In this document: piece by piece, positions 54,662-63,780 of the stretch | Numbering within the stretch: the stretch's first letter is position 1 | Layout of the letters: every line of letters starts with the position of its first letter | From: Paludibacteraceae bacterium | Lineage (GTDB): Bacteria; Bacteroidota; Bacteroidia; Bacteroidales; Paludibacteraceae | Assembly (NCBI GenBank): GCA_028694915.1 | Contig: JAQVJY010000003.1 | Coordinates: 117,348 to 181,347, forward strand | Direction of reading: 5' to 3' | Length of the DNA stretch: 64,000 bases | Position numbers and translations under genes: made by a program | The notes under the pieces: generated by a model | Database searches by the model: none | The model's input: the letters and a program-made list of their open reading frames with translations, nothing else | Told to the model about the DNA's origin: nothing

Positions 54662-54669
54662 CAAAGATA
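54662..54669 (-). promoter_or_regulatory. -7 box TATCTTTG, leaderless RNase H mRNA
   Basis: Exact TAnnTTTG on the minus strand, four bases before the RNase H ATG at 54657, so the transcript should start at or near the start codon. Confidence 0.55.
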
Positions 54670-54682
54670 CAGTCTTTTAACG

Positions 54683-54719
54683 AAAAAAAAAAGTGCTGTA
54701 TTGATATCAATACAGCACT
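54683..54719 (-). terminator. Terminator of the PerR/rubrerythrin operon
   Basis: A perfect 28-base palindrome (54692-54719), followed on the minus strand by about nine Ts (54683-54691). It separates rubrerythrin from the RNase H promoter. Confidence 0.9.
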
Positions 54720-54743
54720 CGACCTAATACTAAAGAATCCAAT

Positions 54744-55295
54744 TTACTTTTTGAAATAACGATTGTAAAGACCTTCAAAACCTCTACCATGGCGCGCTTC
54801 GTCGCGAGCCATTTCATGTACTGTATCATGAATTGGATCTAAATCTAACATTTTGGCACGTTTGGCAATACGCATTTTATCTTCGCAAGCTCCACTTTCA
54901 GCATTCATACGTTTTTCGAGATTCGTTTTGGTATCCCATACCACTTCGCCTAATAATTCGGCAAAACGTGAACAATGTTCAGCTTCTTCCCAAGCATAAC
55001 GTTTAAACGCTTCTGCAATTTCAGGATAACCTTCACGGTCTGCTTGACGACTCATAGCCAAATACATACCAACTTCGGTAGCTTCGCCTAAAAAATGAGC
55101 GTTCAAATCTTTTTTCATTTCATCGTCACAATCTTTAGCAACGCCCAAAATATGTTCAGTTACAAATGATAAACCTGCTGATTCATCCATTTCTTTGAAC
55201 TTTTCTTTTGGTTGTTTACATTGTGGACATCTTTCTGGAGCTTCATCACCTTCGTGAACGTAACCGCAAACGGTACAAATAAATTTTTTCTTCAT
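54744..55295 (-). CDS. Reverse rubrerythrin (rubredoxin domain first)
   Basis: 183 residues. Residues 1-37 form an N-terminal rubredoxin ribbon ([20 protein letters not shown]), followed by a ferritin-like four-helix domain with [17 protein letters not shown] and DEARHG di-iron ligand sets. The ribbon-first order is that of reverse rubrerythrins, which reduce hydrogen peroxide and, in some anaerobes, take part in oxygen reduction. It is the last gene of a PerR-like/mini-rubredoxin/rubrerythrin operon on the minus strand. The ribbon is almost identical to the stand-alone protein at 55373. Confidence 0.95.
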   Translation of the reverse strand: MKKKFICTVCGYVHEGDEAPERCPQCKQPKEKFKEMDESAGLSFVTEHILGVAKDCDDEMKKDLNAHFLGEATEVGMYLAMSRQADREGYPEIAEAFKRYAWEEAEHCSRFAELLGEVVWDTKTNLEKRMNAESGACEDKMRIAKRAKMLDLDPIHDTVHEMARDEARHGRGFEGLYNRYFKK

Positions 55296-55372
55296 GATTG
55301 TTATTCTTTTATATATTAATGTTAATGTGGTTATACATTTTGGAAATCGTCATCACTACGATCTATTTTCAT

Positions 55373-55489
55373 TTAATCAGAGGTTACCTCTTTAAATTTT
55401 TCTTTTGGTTGTTTACAACGTGGACAAATTTGTGGAGCTTCGTCACCTTCGTGAACATAACCGCAAACAGTACAAACAAATTTTTTCAT
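55373..55489 (-). CDS. Stand-alone mini-rubredoxin (38 residues)
   Basis: A short gene: ATG at 55489, stop at 55373. The protein starts [19 protein letters not shown] and has the four metal-binding cysteines Cys6, Cys9, Cys22 and Cys25, with the 12-residue spacing of rubrerythrin-type ribbons; it ends VTSD. The first ~34 residues are nearly identical to the N-terminus of the reverse rubrerythrin 78 bases downstream, at DNA level too, so it is a tandem duplicate of that domain. It starts 22 bases after the PerR-like gene on the same strand. It probably carries one iron and shuttles electrons to the rubrerythrin. It is well under usual gene-calling limits. Confidence 0.8.
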   Translation of the reverse strand: MKKFVCTVCGYVHEGDEAPQICPRCKQPKEKFKEVTSD

Positions 55490-55511
55490 AATGGTTTAGG
55501 TTTAAAAGTTA

Positions 55512-55937
55512 TTACTTGTTCGGGCTTTCGTTGCAACTTGAACAATACCCTTTTAGATATAAATGTTTTTCGGTGACTACAAAACCATGCTCTAACGCAA
55601 CGGAAGTAACCGAATCTAACACAGCTGGTACATCAAATACTTTGGCGCAATTTAAACATTTAAAATGAGCATGATCGGATGTATCTATATCGAAACGCAC
55701 ATTTTTATCATCAATGGTCAAGGCCAAAATAGCCGCTTGTTGGTGAAATAAATTGAGCGTATTATACACCGTGGTTTTCGACAAAGTAGGAATCTGATCA
55801 ATTAATCCTGCATAAATTTCGTCAGCTGTAGGGTGCGTACGATGCTCATACAAGTAATTAATAATGGCTAATCGTTGCACAGATGGTTTAATATCGTGCT
55901 GCAACAAATAATTATAGGCGTTAAAATCAGATTTCAT
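55512..55937 (-). CDS. perR: Fur-family regulator, PerR-like
   Basis: 141 residues. Winged-helix DNA-binding part ~1-85 (HPTADEIYAGL, TTVYNTLNLF), then the metal domain. The structural zinc site has Cys94, Cys97, Cys132 and Cys135. The regulatory metal ligands fit PerR: His35, Asp83 (PerR has Asp where Fur has Glu), His89, His91 and Asp102. PerR senses peroxide by iron-catalysed histidine oxidation and represses rubrerythrins and related genes in anaerobes. The operon it heads with the mini-rubredoxin and rubrerythrin supports this over Fur or Zur. Confidence 0.85.
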   Translation of the reverse strand: MKSDFNAYNYLLQHDIKPSVQRLAIINYLYEHRTHPTADEIYAGLIDQIPTLSKTTVYNTLNLFHQQAAILALTIDDKNVRFDIDTSDHAHFKCLNCAKVFDVPAVLDSVTSVALEHGFVVTEKHLYLKGYCSSCNESPNK

Positions 55938-55973
55938 ATCAAATTTCTAATCATTACAATTTTATATCGAATG

Positions 55974-55981
55974 CAAAAGTA
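55974..55981 (-). promoter_or_regulatory. -7 box TACTTTTG for the PerR-like operon
   Basis: Exact TAnnTTTG on the minus strand, 36 bases before the ATG. I did not find a convincing PerR-box palindrome around it by eye. Confidence 0.6.
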
Positions 55982-56031
55982 GAGTTTGTTTTTAAACGCT
56001 CCAAATGAATTAACTATTTTTAACTAATAAA

Positions 56032-56658
56032 TTATAGGACGGATGCGAAGTACGGGCGTAAATCTTCGTTTGGTTTTACTAAAACCGTTTGAAAATGAAG
56101 TGCTTGAGCAGCTTTTATGTTCTGAATACCATCATCAAAAAATAGACACGATTCGGGTGTTACACCTTCATCCGCTAACAATTTATGAAAGATTTCATGA
56201 CCAGGTTTAGCACATTTTAGTTCATACGATAGGTAACAGGTATCAAAAAAATCAGATAAGTGATACCCATTATACCTAAATTTAGTTTCAACACACCATG
56301 GGAAATGAATCGGATTGGTATTGCTCAACATAACGACACGAAATTTGGAACGAAGTGCCAACAATAGCTCCAATTTTTCTGAAGGAATATCAAGCAGAAA
56401 AGCATTGAAAGCATTGTCAATTTGCGCATCCGTAATTTTTGGAGAGGTGAGTTTTCGTACTTCATTACGAAAATCGGAAGCCGAGAGTGAACCATCTTCT
56501 AAATGTTTGAAAATACCCGCCTGCACGTAATTATCGAGTAATTGGTCGGCGGTATCCAAACCTAATTGACGAAAAGCCTCAATGGCAGCTTCGCGTTTCA
56601 GGTTAATCAACACACCACCAAAGTCAAAAATCAACGTAGAAATAGAAGTAAAATCCAT
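56032..56658 (-). CDS. HAD-family phosphatase (YihX-like)
   Basis: 208 residues. HAD motifs in order: nucleophile Asp12 in FDFGGVL, motif II VMLSNTNP, motif III lysine in KCAKPGHEIF and motif IV CLFFDDGIQN. The residue two after the nucleophile is Gly rather than Asp, as in the YihX and related haloacid-dehalogenase-like subgroup. A helical cap lies at ~20-90. It probably dephosphorylates a small sugar phosphate or nucleotide; the substrate is unknown. A single gene with a promoter box at 56781. Confidence 0.9.
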   Translation of the reverse strand: MDFTSISTLIFDFGGVLINLKREAAIEAFRQLGLDTADQLLDNYVQAGIFKHLEDGSLSASDFRNEVRKLTSPKITDAQIDNAFNAFLLDIPSEKLELLLALRSKFRVVMLSNTNPIHFPWCVETKFRYNGYHLSDFFDTCYLSYELKCAKPGHEIFHKLLADEGVTPESCLFFDDGIQNIKAAQALHFQTVLVKPNEDLRPYFASVL

Positions 56659-56762
56659 GAAAATAATCGGTTATAGCTTACTAAAAAATTGACCTACAAT
56701 TGGTTAAAATGAGGGTTTTAACTTTTAACCAATAAGCTGTTGCATAAAATGAAAAATTGTGT

Positions 56763-56770
56763 TACTTTTG
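56763..56770 (+). promoter_or_regulatory. -7 box TACTTTTG for the CAU tRNA
   Basis: Exact TAnnTTTG match 45 bases before the tRNA start. Confidence 0.5.
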
Positions 56771-56780
56771 CATCACTTTG

Positions 56781-56788
56781 CAAAGATA
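56781..56788 (-). promoter_or_regulatory. -7 box TATCTTTG for the HAD phosphatase
   Basis: Exact TAnnTTTG on the minus strand, about 120 bases before the ATG at 56658, back to back with the tRNA promoter. Confidence 0.45.
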
Positions 56789-56815
56789 ACAAAAAACTTT
56801 GTATCGACAGCAAGG

Positions 56816-56892
56816 GGGCCTATAGCTCAGTTGGTTAGAGCATCGGACTCATAACCCGCAGGTCGCTGGTTCAAGTCCAGCTGGGCCCACCA
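56816..56892 (+). tRNA. tRNA(CAU), elongator Met or lysidine-modified Ile2
   Basis: 77 bases with encoded CCA. The acceptor GGGCCTA pairs with TGGGCCC, D-stem GCTC/GAGC, T-stem GCTGG/CCAGC with TTCAAGT, and the anticodon loop is CTCATAA. The T-arm and variable region (GGTCGCTGGTTCAAGTCCAGC) match E. coli tRNA-Ile2, so the C34 may be lysidine-modified to read AUA. The anticodon stem has mismatches at both ends (T27-C43, A31-C39). Met elongator identity is the alternative. Confidence 0.93.
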
Positions 56893-56925
56893 AAAGCGTT
56901 TGAAGAAATTCAAACGCTTTTCTTT
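56892..56925 (+). terminator. Terminator after the CAU tRNA
   Basis: Stem AAAAGCGTTTGAA with its complement (56892-56904 with 56909-56921), GAAA loop, then T-rich sequence; it begins at the last base of the tRNA. Confidence 0.85.
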
Positions 56926-56943
56926 ATATATGTTCCTAAACAC

Positions 56944-56981
56944 AAACGAGGCTGAAAACCATACAATTTTCAGCCTCGTTT
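56944..56981. terminator. Terminator after the Ig-domain protein gene (minus strand)
   Basis: 15-bp stem (56944-56958 with 56967-56981), with A/T-rich flanks; placed downstream of the minus-strand gene ending at 57001. Confidence 0.8.
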
Positions 56982-57000
56982 ATATTAAAAAGTGTTTGGT

Positions 57001-58749
57001 TTATTTTACCGCCACTTTCATCACTGAATTGCCAATTTTCACAAGATAAACACCTTGTTGAACAGCAAATTCTGCATTCTGAACTTGATTGCTCGAAATC
57101 ATCAATTGACCTAACACATTATAAATCGTTACATCAACAGGCATGTTTTGTTCAATCCTGATTTTACCTTGGTTAGTGTACACGCCAGCTATCACCACTG
57201 GGTGTAACCCGCTACCACATTCTTCTACCGTAACAGCACATGTGGCTGCAAATCCACCATCGGTTGTTGTGGTTGTAATAGTAGCTGTACCAGCTGCCAC
57301 AGCAGTCACTGTTCCTGCAGTAACAGTTGCCACCGCTTCGTTAGACGATTCCCACATCACCGTTTTAATTGCTGCGTCTTGAGGAAGCACAGTTGCTACA
57401 AGTGTAAAGGTTTGTGTTCCACACATATTTAATGTTAATTGTGTAGAATCGAGCGTAACTCCTGTAACTGAAACTGGGCAGGCACTTACACTTACACGAC
57501 ACGTATCGGTAAGGCTGCTATCGCTATTAAACACAATAATATCGACACTACCAACACTTACTGGACGCACAATGCCGTCGGCCACAGTAGCAATAGCTTC
57601 GTCTGATGATTTCCAAGTCATGCGTTTATCGGTAGCTGTTGCTGGCAACATCGTAGCACGTAAAATAGCAGTATCTTGACAAAGCGACACATTAAGAGTA
57701 GAACGCAATGTTAACGAAGTAGCCACAATGGGTTGATTTTGCTTAACGCGTCTATAAATATATGGCAATGGCAATGTGTTTGACGTATAATTGGTAAAGC
57801 GAGCCCAGCTCTCAGCTGGCTGGTTGAATCGCAACACGCCATAATTAGAATTAGTATTGGCTATTACAGCACCATCGAATGTTAAAGAGATATTCCAATC
57901 CATTCCACCTTTATTCCAACCTAATTTTTTAACAGCGGTCGCTCCAAGTGTGTCGCTATACTGGTTCACCAAGTTCCAAGCGGTACCGTTTTTACGCAAT
58001 TTGAAATACATTAACTCTGGCTCGTACACATCCAAAATATTATGTACCGAATAAACATCCATGTAAGGATAAGTTTGAGTGGTATCAATATCGCCAGCAG
58101 CCACGCCTCTGTAATAAATTAGGATATCATCGCCTTCAACTAACTTCTCGTTTTTTGCAACTTTTACATAGGTATACCCCAATGCACTTTCTGTTGGAGT
58201 TACGCCAGGCTCATACTCTATGGTGTAGCTATTAATATAAACAGAGCTTTCAGTTCCAGTAATCACAATCGAAATGTCTTCATCTGGTTGAACCACATGA
58301 TTGGTGGTCATTGTTTTGGTAACATCTACATAAACATAGTTGATGTGACTTACCCAAGAGCCATACCATTGAGGGCTATTGAATGCCGTTGAACCCATAT
58401 TGAAAAGCGATGTTGTACCAGCCATTACTTTGAAAGATGCGCCACCCGATTTAGCATTAGAACACATATTGAACGTAATACTTTTGATAGTACAACCTTC
58501 CCAACCAACTAAATAAAGTTCTGCCTTTTTATCTTTCGGAATTTGGTTATAGCGGTTGCCTATAATATTACCAAATTCATTATTAAATTCGGCGTATGAA
58601 TAAGCAGGCTTCGTACCAAATGGTTTGATGACGTATTTCAAATCGTCATCTTTTACCACGTTATAGGTAATGGACTCAGCAAAAATAGACGCTGCACACG
58701 ACAGCATTAAGAAAAGGACTGTAGTTTTTAAAAGGGACAAATAATTCAT
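57001..58749 (-). CDS. T9SS-secreted protein with Big_2-type Ig domains
   Basis: 582 residues. Signal peptide ~1-24. Residues ~25-340 are a beta-rich region with no motif I recognise. Two Big_2 (BID_2) domains follow (~345-420: WKSSDEAIATV; ~425-510: MWESSNEAVATV), and the last ~75 residues are a T9SS sorting domain (VTIYNVLGQLM to VMKVAVK). Expected to be surface-attached. No catalytic residues seen; an adhesin or matrix role is possible. It has a promoter box upstream and is flanked by tRNA genes. Confidence 0.82.
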   Translation of the reverse strand: MNYLSLLKTTVLFLMLSCAASIFAESITYNVVKDDDLKYVIKPFGTKPAYSYAEFNNEFGNIIGNRYNQIPKDKKAELYLVGWEGCTIKSITFNMCSNAKSGGASFKVMAGTTSLFNMGSTAFNSPQWYGSWVSHINYVYVDVTKTMTTNHVVQPDEDISIVITGTESSVYINSYTIEYEPGVTPTESALGYTYVKVAKNEKLVEGDDILIYYRGVAAGDIDTTQTYPYMDVYSVHNILDVYEPELMYFKLRKNGTAWNLVNQYSDTLGATAVKKLGWNKGGMDWNISLTFDGAVIANTNSNYGVLRFNQPAESWARFTNYTSNTLPLPYIYRRVKQNQPIVATSLTLRSTLNVSLCQDTAILRATMLPATATDKRMTWKSSDEAIATVADGIVRPVSVGSVDIIVFNSDSSLTDTCRVSVSACPVSVTGVTLDSTQLTLNMCGTQTFTLVATVLPQDAAIKTVMWESSNEAVATVTAGTVTAVAAGTATITTTTTDGGFAATCAVTVEECGSGLHPVVIAGVYTNQGKIRIEQNMPVDVTIYNVLGQLMISSNQVQNAEFAVQQGVYLVKIGNSVMKVAVK

Positions 58750-58776
58750 GATAATTAGATATTAAGTTTTACGAGG

Positions 58777-58784
58777 CAAAGATA
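58777..58784 (-). promoter_or_regulatory. -7 box TATCTTTG for the Ig-domain protein
   Basis: Exact TAnnTTTG on the minus strand, 27 bases before the ATG at 58749. Confidence 0.6.
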
Positions 58785-58841
58785 CACATTTTTACTTACT
58801 TACCAACCCTATCAAACTGTTAAAATTGACACTATCGAAAC

Positions 58842-58873
58842 AAAAACGAGGCACTTCACCAAAGGAATGCCTC
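58842..58873 (-). terminator. Terminator after tRNA-Gly
   Basis: CGAGGCA/TGCCTCG stem (58847-58853 with 58867-58873), followed on the minus strand by TTTTTG; located immediately downstream of the tRNA. Confidence 0.75.
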
Positions 58874-58878
58874 GAAAA

Positions 58879-58951
58879 GAGCGGCAAGCGAGACTCGAAC
58901 TCGTGACCCTCAGCTTGGGAAGCTGATGCTCTACCAACTGAGCTACTGCCG
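58879..58951 (-). tRNA. tRNA-Gly(CCC)
   Basis: 73 bases, no encoded CCA. The acceptor GCGGCAG pairs with TTGCCGC (one G-T), and the anticodon loop TTCCCAA gives CCC for GGG codons. The discriminator base is U, usual for glycine. Confidence 0.95.
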
Positions 58952-58964
58952 CAAAAAATGGTAT

Positions 58965-58972
58965 GCAAAAGT
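58965..58972 (-). promoter_or_regulatory. -7 box TACTTTTG for tRNA-Gly
   Basis: Exact TAnnTTTG on the minus strand, 13 bases before the tRNA 5' end. Confidence 0.6.
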
Positions 58973-59027
58973 ACAGCTATTTTTTGAATTTGGAGAACAC
59001 TTTACCTATTTTATTCTATATTTTGTG

Positions 59028-59035
59028 TAATTTTG
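59028..59035 (+). promoter_or_regulatory. -7 box TAATTTTG, leaderless MFS transporter mRNA
   Basis: Exact TAnnTTTG five bases before the ATG at 59041. The transcript should begin at or next to the start codon; the longer frame would start upstream of the promoter. Confidence 0.55.
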
Positions 59036-59040
59036 TAGCC

Positions 59041-60276
59041 ATGATACAATCACAACGCACGAACTGGTTTTTATTATTCGCCACAAATTTTCTGGGCGTT
59101 TTCAACGATAATTTCCTGAAACATTGTATCATTTTTATAGCCATCTCGTGGCAACTTCCAACATGGCTCACCCAATCGCAATTGATCTCGCTGGTTTCTG
59201 CCGCATTGGTTGTACCTTATTTGATTTTATCACCTTTCGCCGCTAAACTTTCTAGAATACATCAGCATCAAAAAGTGCTCAGAGTAGCCAAATTAGCCGA
59301 ATTACCTATTATGGCGTTGGCCTGCTTAGCCTTTATCAATGAATGGGTGTGGCTAGCACTAGCAAGTGTGCTACTTATGGGCATTCAAAGTTCACTTTAC
59401 TCGCCTGCCAAATACAGCTTAATTCGTGATATTGGAGGCGAAAAAGGAGTTTCATACGGCAGCGGTATTTTTGAATCGATGGCATTTTTAGGGATTTTAA
59501 TGGGCACTGTGATGGCAGCTACCATTTCCGACAACTACTCTACTTTACTGACGTGTGGATTATTCCTGATACTAGCCATCATGGGTTATTATGGTGCGCG
59601 CAACATCCGAACAGAAGAACATGAAACGCCTCACGAGCCACAAACGATTCGTCCTATCAAATTTATAATAGATTCGTATCGCTTTGCCCGCCATTATCCA
59701 CTACTCAACCTTGGTGTATTTGGAGCCTCATTTTTATGGTTCATTGGAGGCATTTTGCAAATGAATTTAGTCATTTATTGCCACAATGAATTGCAATTAA
59801 CAAACTCTGAAACAGGCATTATGATGGCTATGGCGGCCATTGGTATTGCCGCAGGCTGTTTCGCAACCGGTCAACTTTCAGGAACTATGGTTCGCAAAAA
59901 TCTTATTCCAGTTGGCTTAGGAGGAATTTCAATATTATTAGCCCTTTTGTTACTGATTAAACCTACCGCTTTACTGGCGGGAGCGTTTGTATTTGGTATT
60001 GCCTTTTTTGGTGGCGTATTTCAAGTGCCTTGCTTAGCGTTAATACAGCAAGCAAACGTCGGAGGGAAATTGAGCGATATGATTGCGTACACCAACCTCA
60101 TCACATTTATTTTTATTGTTGGCGGAACCATCATCTTTTCGGTAGTCACAGCACTCAGTCATGAAAATGCGTACCTCGTTTTTGGTGTACTTTTGATTAT
60201 CTGCATCTCACTTTGCCTCTCTTTTGGATTAAAACTCTACCAAGTAGCACAAAAAAACATAACTGATAACCGATAA
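59041..60276 (+). CDS. MFS transporter, LplT/AAS-like
   Basis: 411 residues with about twelve membrane helices. The N-terminal FATNFLGVFNDNFLK and the LYSPAKYSLIRD segment (~122-133) match the lysophospholipid transporter LplT and the MFS half of Aas fusions. That family flips lysophospholipids across the inner membrane for re-acylation; no acyltransferase is fused or adjacent here, so the substrate is uncertain. ATG at 59041 is chosen from the promoter box and from the family's start. Confidence 0.85.
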   Translation: MIQSQRTNWFLLFATNFLGVFNDNFLKHCIIFIAISWQLPTWLTQSQLISLVSAALVVPYLILSPFAAKLSRIHQHQKVLRVAKLAELPIMALACLAFINEWVWLALASVLLMGIQSSLYSPAKYSLIRDIGGEKGVSYGSGIFESMAFLGILMGTVMAATISDNYSTLLTCGLFLILAIMGYYGARNIRTEEHETPHEPQTIRPIKFIIDSYRFARHYPLLNLGVFGASFLWFIGGILQMNLVIYCHNELQLTNSETGIMMAMAAIGIAAGCFATGQLSGTMVRKNLIPVGLGGISILLALLLLIKPTALLAGAFVFGIAFFGGVFQVPCLALIQQANVGGKLSDMIAYTNLITFIFIVGGTIIFSVVTALSHENAYLVFGVLLIICISLCLSFGLKLYQVAQKNITDNR

Positions 60277-60291
60277 GTATCAACAATTTAG

Positions 60292-60299
60292 TATCTTTG
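60292..60299 (+). promoter_or_regulatory. -7 box TATCTTTG for secA
   Basis: Exact TAnnTTTG, 119 bases before the secA ATG at 60419, giving a leader of about 110 nt. A direct repeat of ACTATAAACC lies just before the start codon. Confidence 0.5.
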
Positions 60300-60418
60300 C
60301 ACTCCAAAGTTCAAATCTGCCTAAATGGCAGCAAAAAAGGTAATGGCTTCATATTTGTATAACTTGAGAAGCAACTTTATTTTAAACTCTGAAACAGACA
60401 CTATAAACCACTATAAAC

Positions 60419-63400
60419 ATGGGAATTAACGATTTTTTATCCAAGCTTTTTGGTAATAAAGCACAACGTGATTTGAAAGAAATCATGCCAATTGTAGACA
60501 AAATTACTGCCATTTATCCATCTATTGCACAACTCACCAACGATGAATTACGTGCTCGTACAGAAGCTATCAAACAACGTTTACGCGATGTAGTACAAGT
60601 AGAACGAGATCAAATAACCGCTTTACGCGCTAAAATTGAAGAAACAGAAATCAATGAGCGTGAAAAAATCTACAGCGAAATAGACAAAATAGAGAAACAT
60701 ATCACCGAAAAACTTGAAAACACACTTGACGAATCACTTCCTGAAGCGTTTGCTATTGTAAAAGACACCGCACGTCGTTTCAAAGAAAATGAAACAACTA
60801 TCGTTACTGCCAATGACTTCGACCGCGACTTAGCCGCAAAACACGATTTTGTGGAAATTGAAGGCAACCAAGCCATTTATCACAACGAATGGATTGCCGG
60901 TGGCAACTTACTCAAATGGGAAATGGTACACTACGACGTACAGCTGATTGGTGGTGTGGTTCTACATAAAGGAAAAATTTCCGAAATGGCCACTGGTGAA
61001 GGTAAAACTTTAGTTGCAACTCTTCCTGTTTTCCTCAATGCTTTAACAGGTAACGGCGTTCATATTGTAACCGTGAATGATTATTTGGCAAAACGTGACT
61101 CGGAATGGATGGGACCAATCTACATGTTCCATGGTTTAAGTGTCGATTGTATCGATAAATATCGTCCAAATTCAGACGAACGTCGTCAAGCTTATAATGC
61201 CGATATTACATTCGGAACAAATAACGAATTTGGCTTCGACTACTTACGTGATAATATGGCCACAAGTCCACTCGACTTGGTACAACGTAAACACAATTAT
61301 GCGATTGTCGATGAGGTCGACTCTGTATTGATTGATGATGCACGTACACCATTAATTATTTCAGGTCCAGTTCCTAAAGGCGAGGATCAATTATTTGAAG
61401 AATATCGTCCACGTGTCGAAATGTTGGTAAAACAACAAGCGGCCATGGCTACAAAATATTTGTCGGAAGCACGCCAACAACTTAATTCTAGCGACAAAAA
61501 AGAACAAGAAGCTGGCGCTCTATCTTTGTTCCGCTCGTACAAAGCCATGCCAAAAAACAAACCACTCATCAAATTTTTGAGTGAACAAGGCATCAAACAA
61601 CAATTACTCAAAACAGAAGAGTTCTACATGCAAGAAAATAATAAAAATATGCATGTAGCCACAGATCCCCTGTTATTCGTAATCGACGAGCAACACAACT
61701 CTATCGAATTAACCGATAAAGGTATTGATGTGCTTACAGGAACAACCCCTGATCCACATTTCTTCGTGCTCCCTGATGTAGGTGCAGAACTATCGGAAGT
61801 AGAAAATATGGGACTCGAAGGCGATGCCAAGCAAGCTAAAAAAGACGAGATTCTACAAAATTACGCCATCAAATCAGAACGTGTTCACACCGTTAATCAA
61901 TTACTAAAAGCATACACACTCTTCGAAAAAGATGATCAATATGTAGTGATTGAAAATAAAGTAAAAATTGTAGATGAGCAAACAGGTCGTATCATGGAAG
62001 GTCGTCGTTATTCCGACGGTTTACACCAAGCTATCGAGGCTAAAGAGCGCGTAACCGTAGAGGCGGCTACGCAGACATTTGCTACTATCACTTTACAAAA
62101 TTATTTCCGTATGTACCAAAAATTGTCAGGTATGACTGGTACTGCAGAAACAGAAGCTGGTGAATTCTGGGATATCTACAAATTGGATGTGGTGGTCATT
62201 CCAACTAATCGCGACATTGCACGACACGATTTAGAAGATCGCGTATACAAAACTAAACGCGAGAAATACAATGCTGTTATCGATGAAATTGTGAATCTTG
62301 TATCACAAGGCCGACCAGTATTGGTGGGAACAACTTCGGTTGAGATTTCTGAATTATTGAGCCGTATGCTCACCATGCGTAAGATAAAACACAACGTGTT
62401 GAATGCTAAATTGCATCAAAAAGAAGCTGATATTGTAGCCGAAGCTGGTCGCTCTGGCACCGTAACTATTGCTACTAACATGGCTGGTCGTGGTACCGAC
62501 ATCAAACTAACACCAGAAGTAAAAGAGGCTGGCGGTTTGGCTATTATTGGTACCGAACGTCACGAAAGTCGTCGCGTCGACCGTCAGTTACGTGGACGTG
62601 CTGGTCGTCAAGGTGACCCAGGCTCTTCTGTTTTCTATGTTTCTTTAGAAGATAATTTGATGCGTCTGTTTGGGTCAGAACGCATCTCCAATATCATGGA
62701 TAAACTCGGATTTGAAGAAGGCGAAATGATTGAACACTCCATGATTTCAAAATCCATTGAACGTGCACAGAAAAAGGTAGAAGAAAACAACTTTGGTATC
62801 CGTAAACGTTTGTTGGAATATGATGACGTGATGAACTCACAACGTAATGTAGTTTATAGCAAACGTCGTCATGCATTAATGGGCGAACGTATTGGTGTTG
62901 ACATTGTAAATACACTATACGATACTGCGGAAAATATTGTAGTAGATGCGGCTGAAGCGAACGATTTTGATTTCTTAAACGCAGAACTACTTACTGCATT
63001 TGCCATGGAAGCTCCGTTTGACGAAGAGGTTTTCCGTAACAAGCGTGCCAATGCTTTAACGGAAGATGTAGCCGATGCTGCATTTAATACATTCAAACGT
63101 AAAATGTCAAACATGGCTCAAATAGCTTACCCTGTAATTAAACAAGTTTACGAAAAACAAGGACAACAATATGAAAATATTTTGATTCCTATTACTGATG
63201 GTAAACGCATGTATAATATTCCTGTGAATCTAAAAATCGCCTACGAATCGGAAGGGAAAGAGGTGGTAAGAGCATTCGAAAAAGCCATTATGCTACTGAC
63301 TATTGACGAAGCTTGGAAAGAACATTTACGCGAACTCGACGATTTGCGCCAATCGGTACAAAATGCTTCATACGAACAAAAAGATCCATTATTGATTTAC

Positions 63401-63727
63401 AAATTGGAGTCGTTCAATTTATTCAAAACCATGATGAATGGCGTCAATCGTAAAATCAGCTCCGTATTGATGCGTGGACAAATTCCTGTACGTGAACCAG
63501 AACAAGTACGTCAAGCAGCACCTACACAAAATCGCTCTGATTATAGTCGTTATCGTACACAAAAAGATGACGTTACTAATACTACAAGTGCCGAAACAGC
63601 TCAAAAAGACACACGCGAACGCCAAGTGACTCAGCCTGTACATGCTGAAAAAACAGTAGGTCGTAATGACCCTTGTCCTTGTGGTAGCGGTAAAAAATAC
63701 AAAAACTGTCACGGCAGCAATGCTTAA
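60419..63727 (+). CDS. secA: Protein translocase ATPase SecA
   Basis: 1102 residues, about 200 longer than E. coli SecA because of Bacteroidota-type insertions: a charged, coiled stretch near 60-125 and another near 320-420. Walker [31 protein letters not shown] (DEAD box), [12 protein letters not shown] and [24 protein letters not shown] of the second motor domain are intact, as is the C-terminal zinc SEC-C motif ([17 protein letters not shown]). It powers Sec export, including the T9SS substrates before their second export step. A strong terminator follows. Confidence 0.98.
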   Translation: MGINDFLSKLFGNKAQRDLKEIMPIVDKITAIYPSIAQLTNDELRARTEAIKQRLRDVVQVERDQITALRAKIEETEINEREKIYSEIDKIEKHITEKLENTLDESLPEAFAIVKDTARRFKENETTIVTANDFDRDLAAKHDFVEIEGNQAIYHNEWIAGGNLLKWEMVHYDVQLIGGVVLHKGKISEMATGEGKTLVATLPVFLNALTGNGVHIVTVNDYLAKRDSEWMGPIYMFHGLSVDCIDKYRPNSDERRQAYNADITFGTNNEFGFDYLRDNMATSPLDLVQRKHNYAIVDEVDSVLIDDARTPLIISGPVPKGEDQLFEEYRPRVEMLVKQQAAMATKYLSEARQQLNSSDKKEQEAGALSLFRSYKAMPKNKPLIKFLSEQGIKQQLLKTEEFYMQENNKNMHVATDPLLFVIDEQHNSIELTDKGIDVLTGTTPDPHFFVLPDVGAELSEVENMGLEGDAKQAKKDEILQNYAIKSERVHTVNQLLKAYTLFEKDDQYVVIENKVKIVDEQTGRIMEGRRYSDGLHQAIEAKERVTVEAATQTFATITLQNYFRMYQKLSGMTGTAETEAGEFWDIYKLDVVVIPTNRDIARHDLEDRVYKTKREKYNAVIDEIVNLVSQGRPVLVGTTSVEISELLSRMLTMRKIKHNVLNAKLHQKEADIVAEAGRSGTVTIATNMAGRGTDIKLTPEVKEAGGLAIIGTERHESRRVDRQLRGRAGRQGDPGSSVFYVSLEDNLMRLFGSERISNIMDKLGFEEGEMIEHSMISKSIERAQKKVEENNFGIRKRLLEYDDVMNSQRNVVYSKRRHALMGERIGVDIVNTLYDTAENIVVDAAEANDFDFLNAELLTAFAMEAPFDEEVFRNKRANALTEDVADAAFNTFKRKMSNMAQIAYPVIKQVYEKQGQQYENILIPITDGKRMYNIPVNLKIAYESEGKEVVRAFEKAIMLLTIDEAWKEHLRELDDLRQSVQNASYEQKDPLLIYKLESFNLFKTMMNGVNRKISSVLMRGQIPVREPEQVRQAAPTQNRSDYSRYRTQKDDVTNTTSAETAQKDTRERQVTQPVHAEKTVGRNDPCPCGSGKKYKNCHGSNA

Positions 63728-63735
63728 GTTTCTTC

Positions 63736-63766
63736 AAAAAAAGCTCAGAAATTTCTGAGCTTTTTT
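63736..63766 (+). terminator. Terminator after secA
   Basis: Stem 63736-63751 with 63752-63766 around AATTT, T run. The T run overlaps the next gene's promoter box. Confidence 0.85.
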
Positions 63767-63773
63767 ATCTTTG
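63766..63773 (+). promoter_or_regulatory. -7 box TATCTTTG, leaderless mnmD mRNA
   Basis: Exact TAnnTTTG, seven bases before the ATG at 63781; the terminator T run of secA forms part of the box. Confidence 0.55.
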
Positions 63774-63780
63774 CATAACT

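Noticed and set aside
55298..55576. Plus-strand frame across the mini-rubredoxin region
   Set aside because: Antisense to the mini-rubredoxin and the PerR-like gene; no domain.
60400..60418. Direct repeat ACTATAAACC before secA
   Set aside because: Only two short copies next to each other; no evidence for a regulator site.
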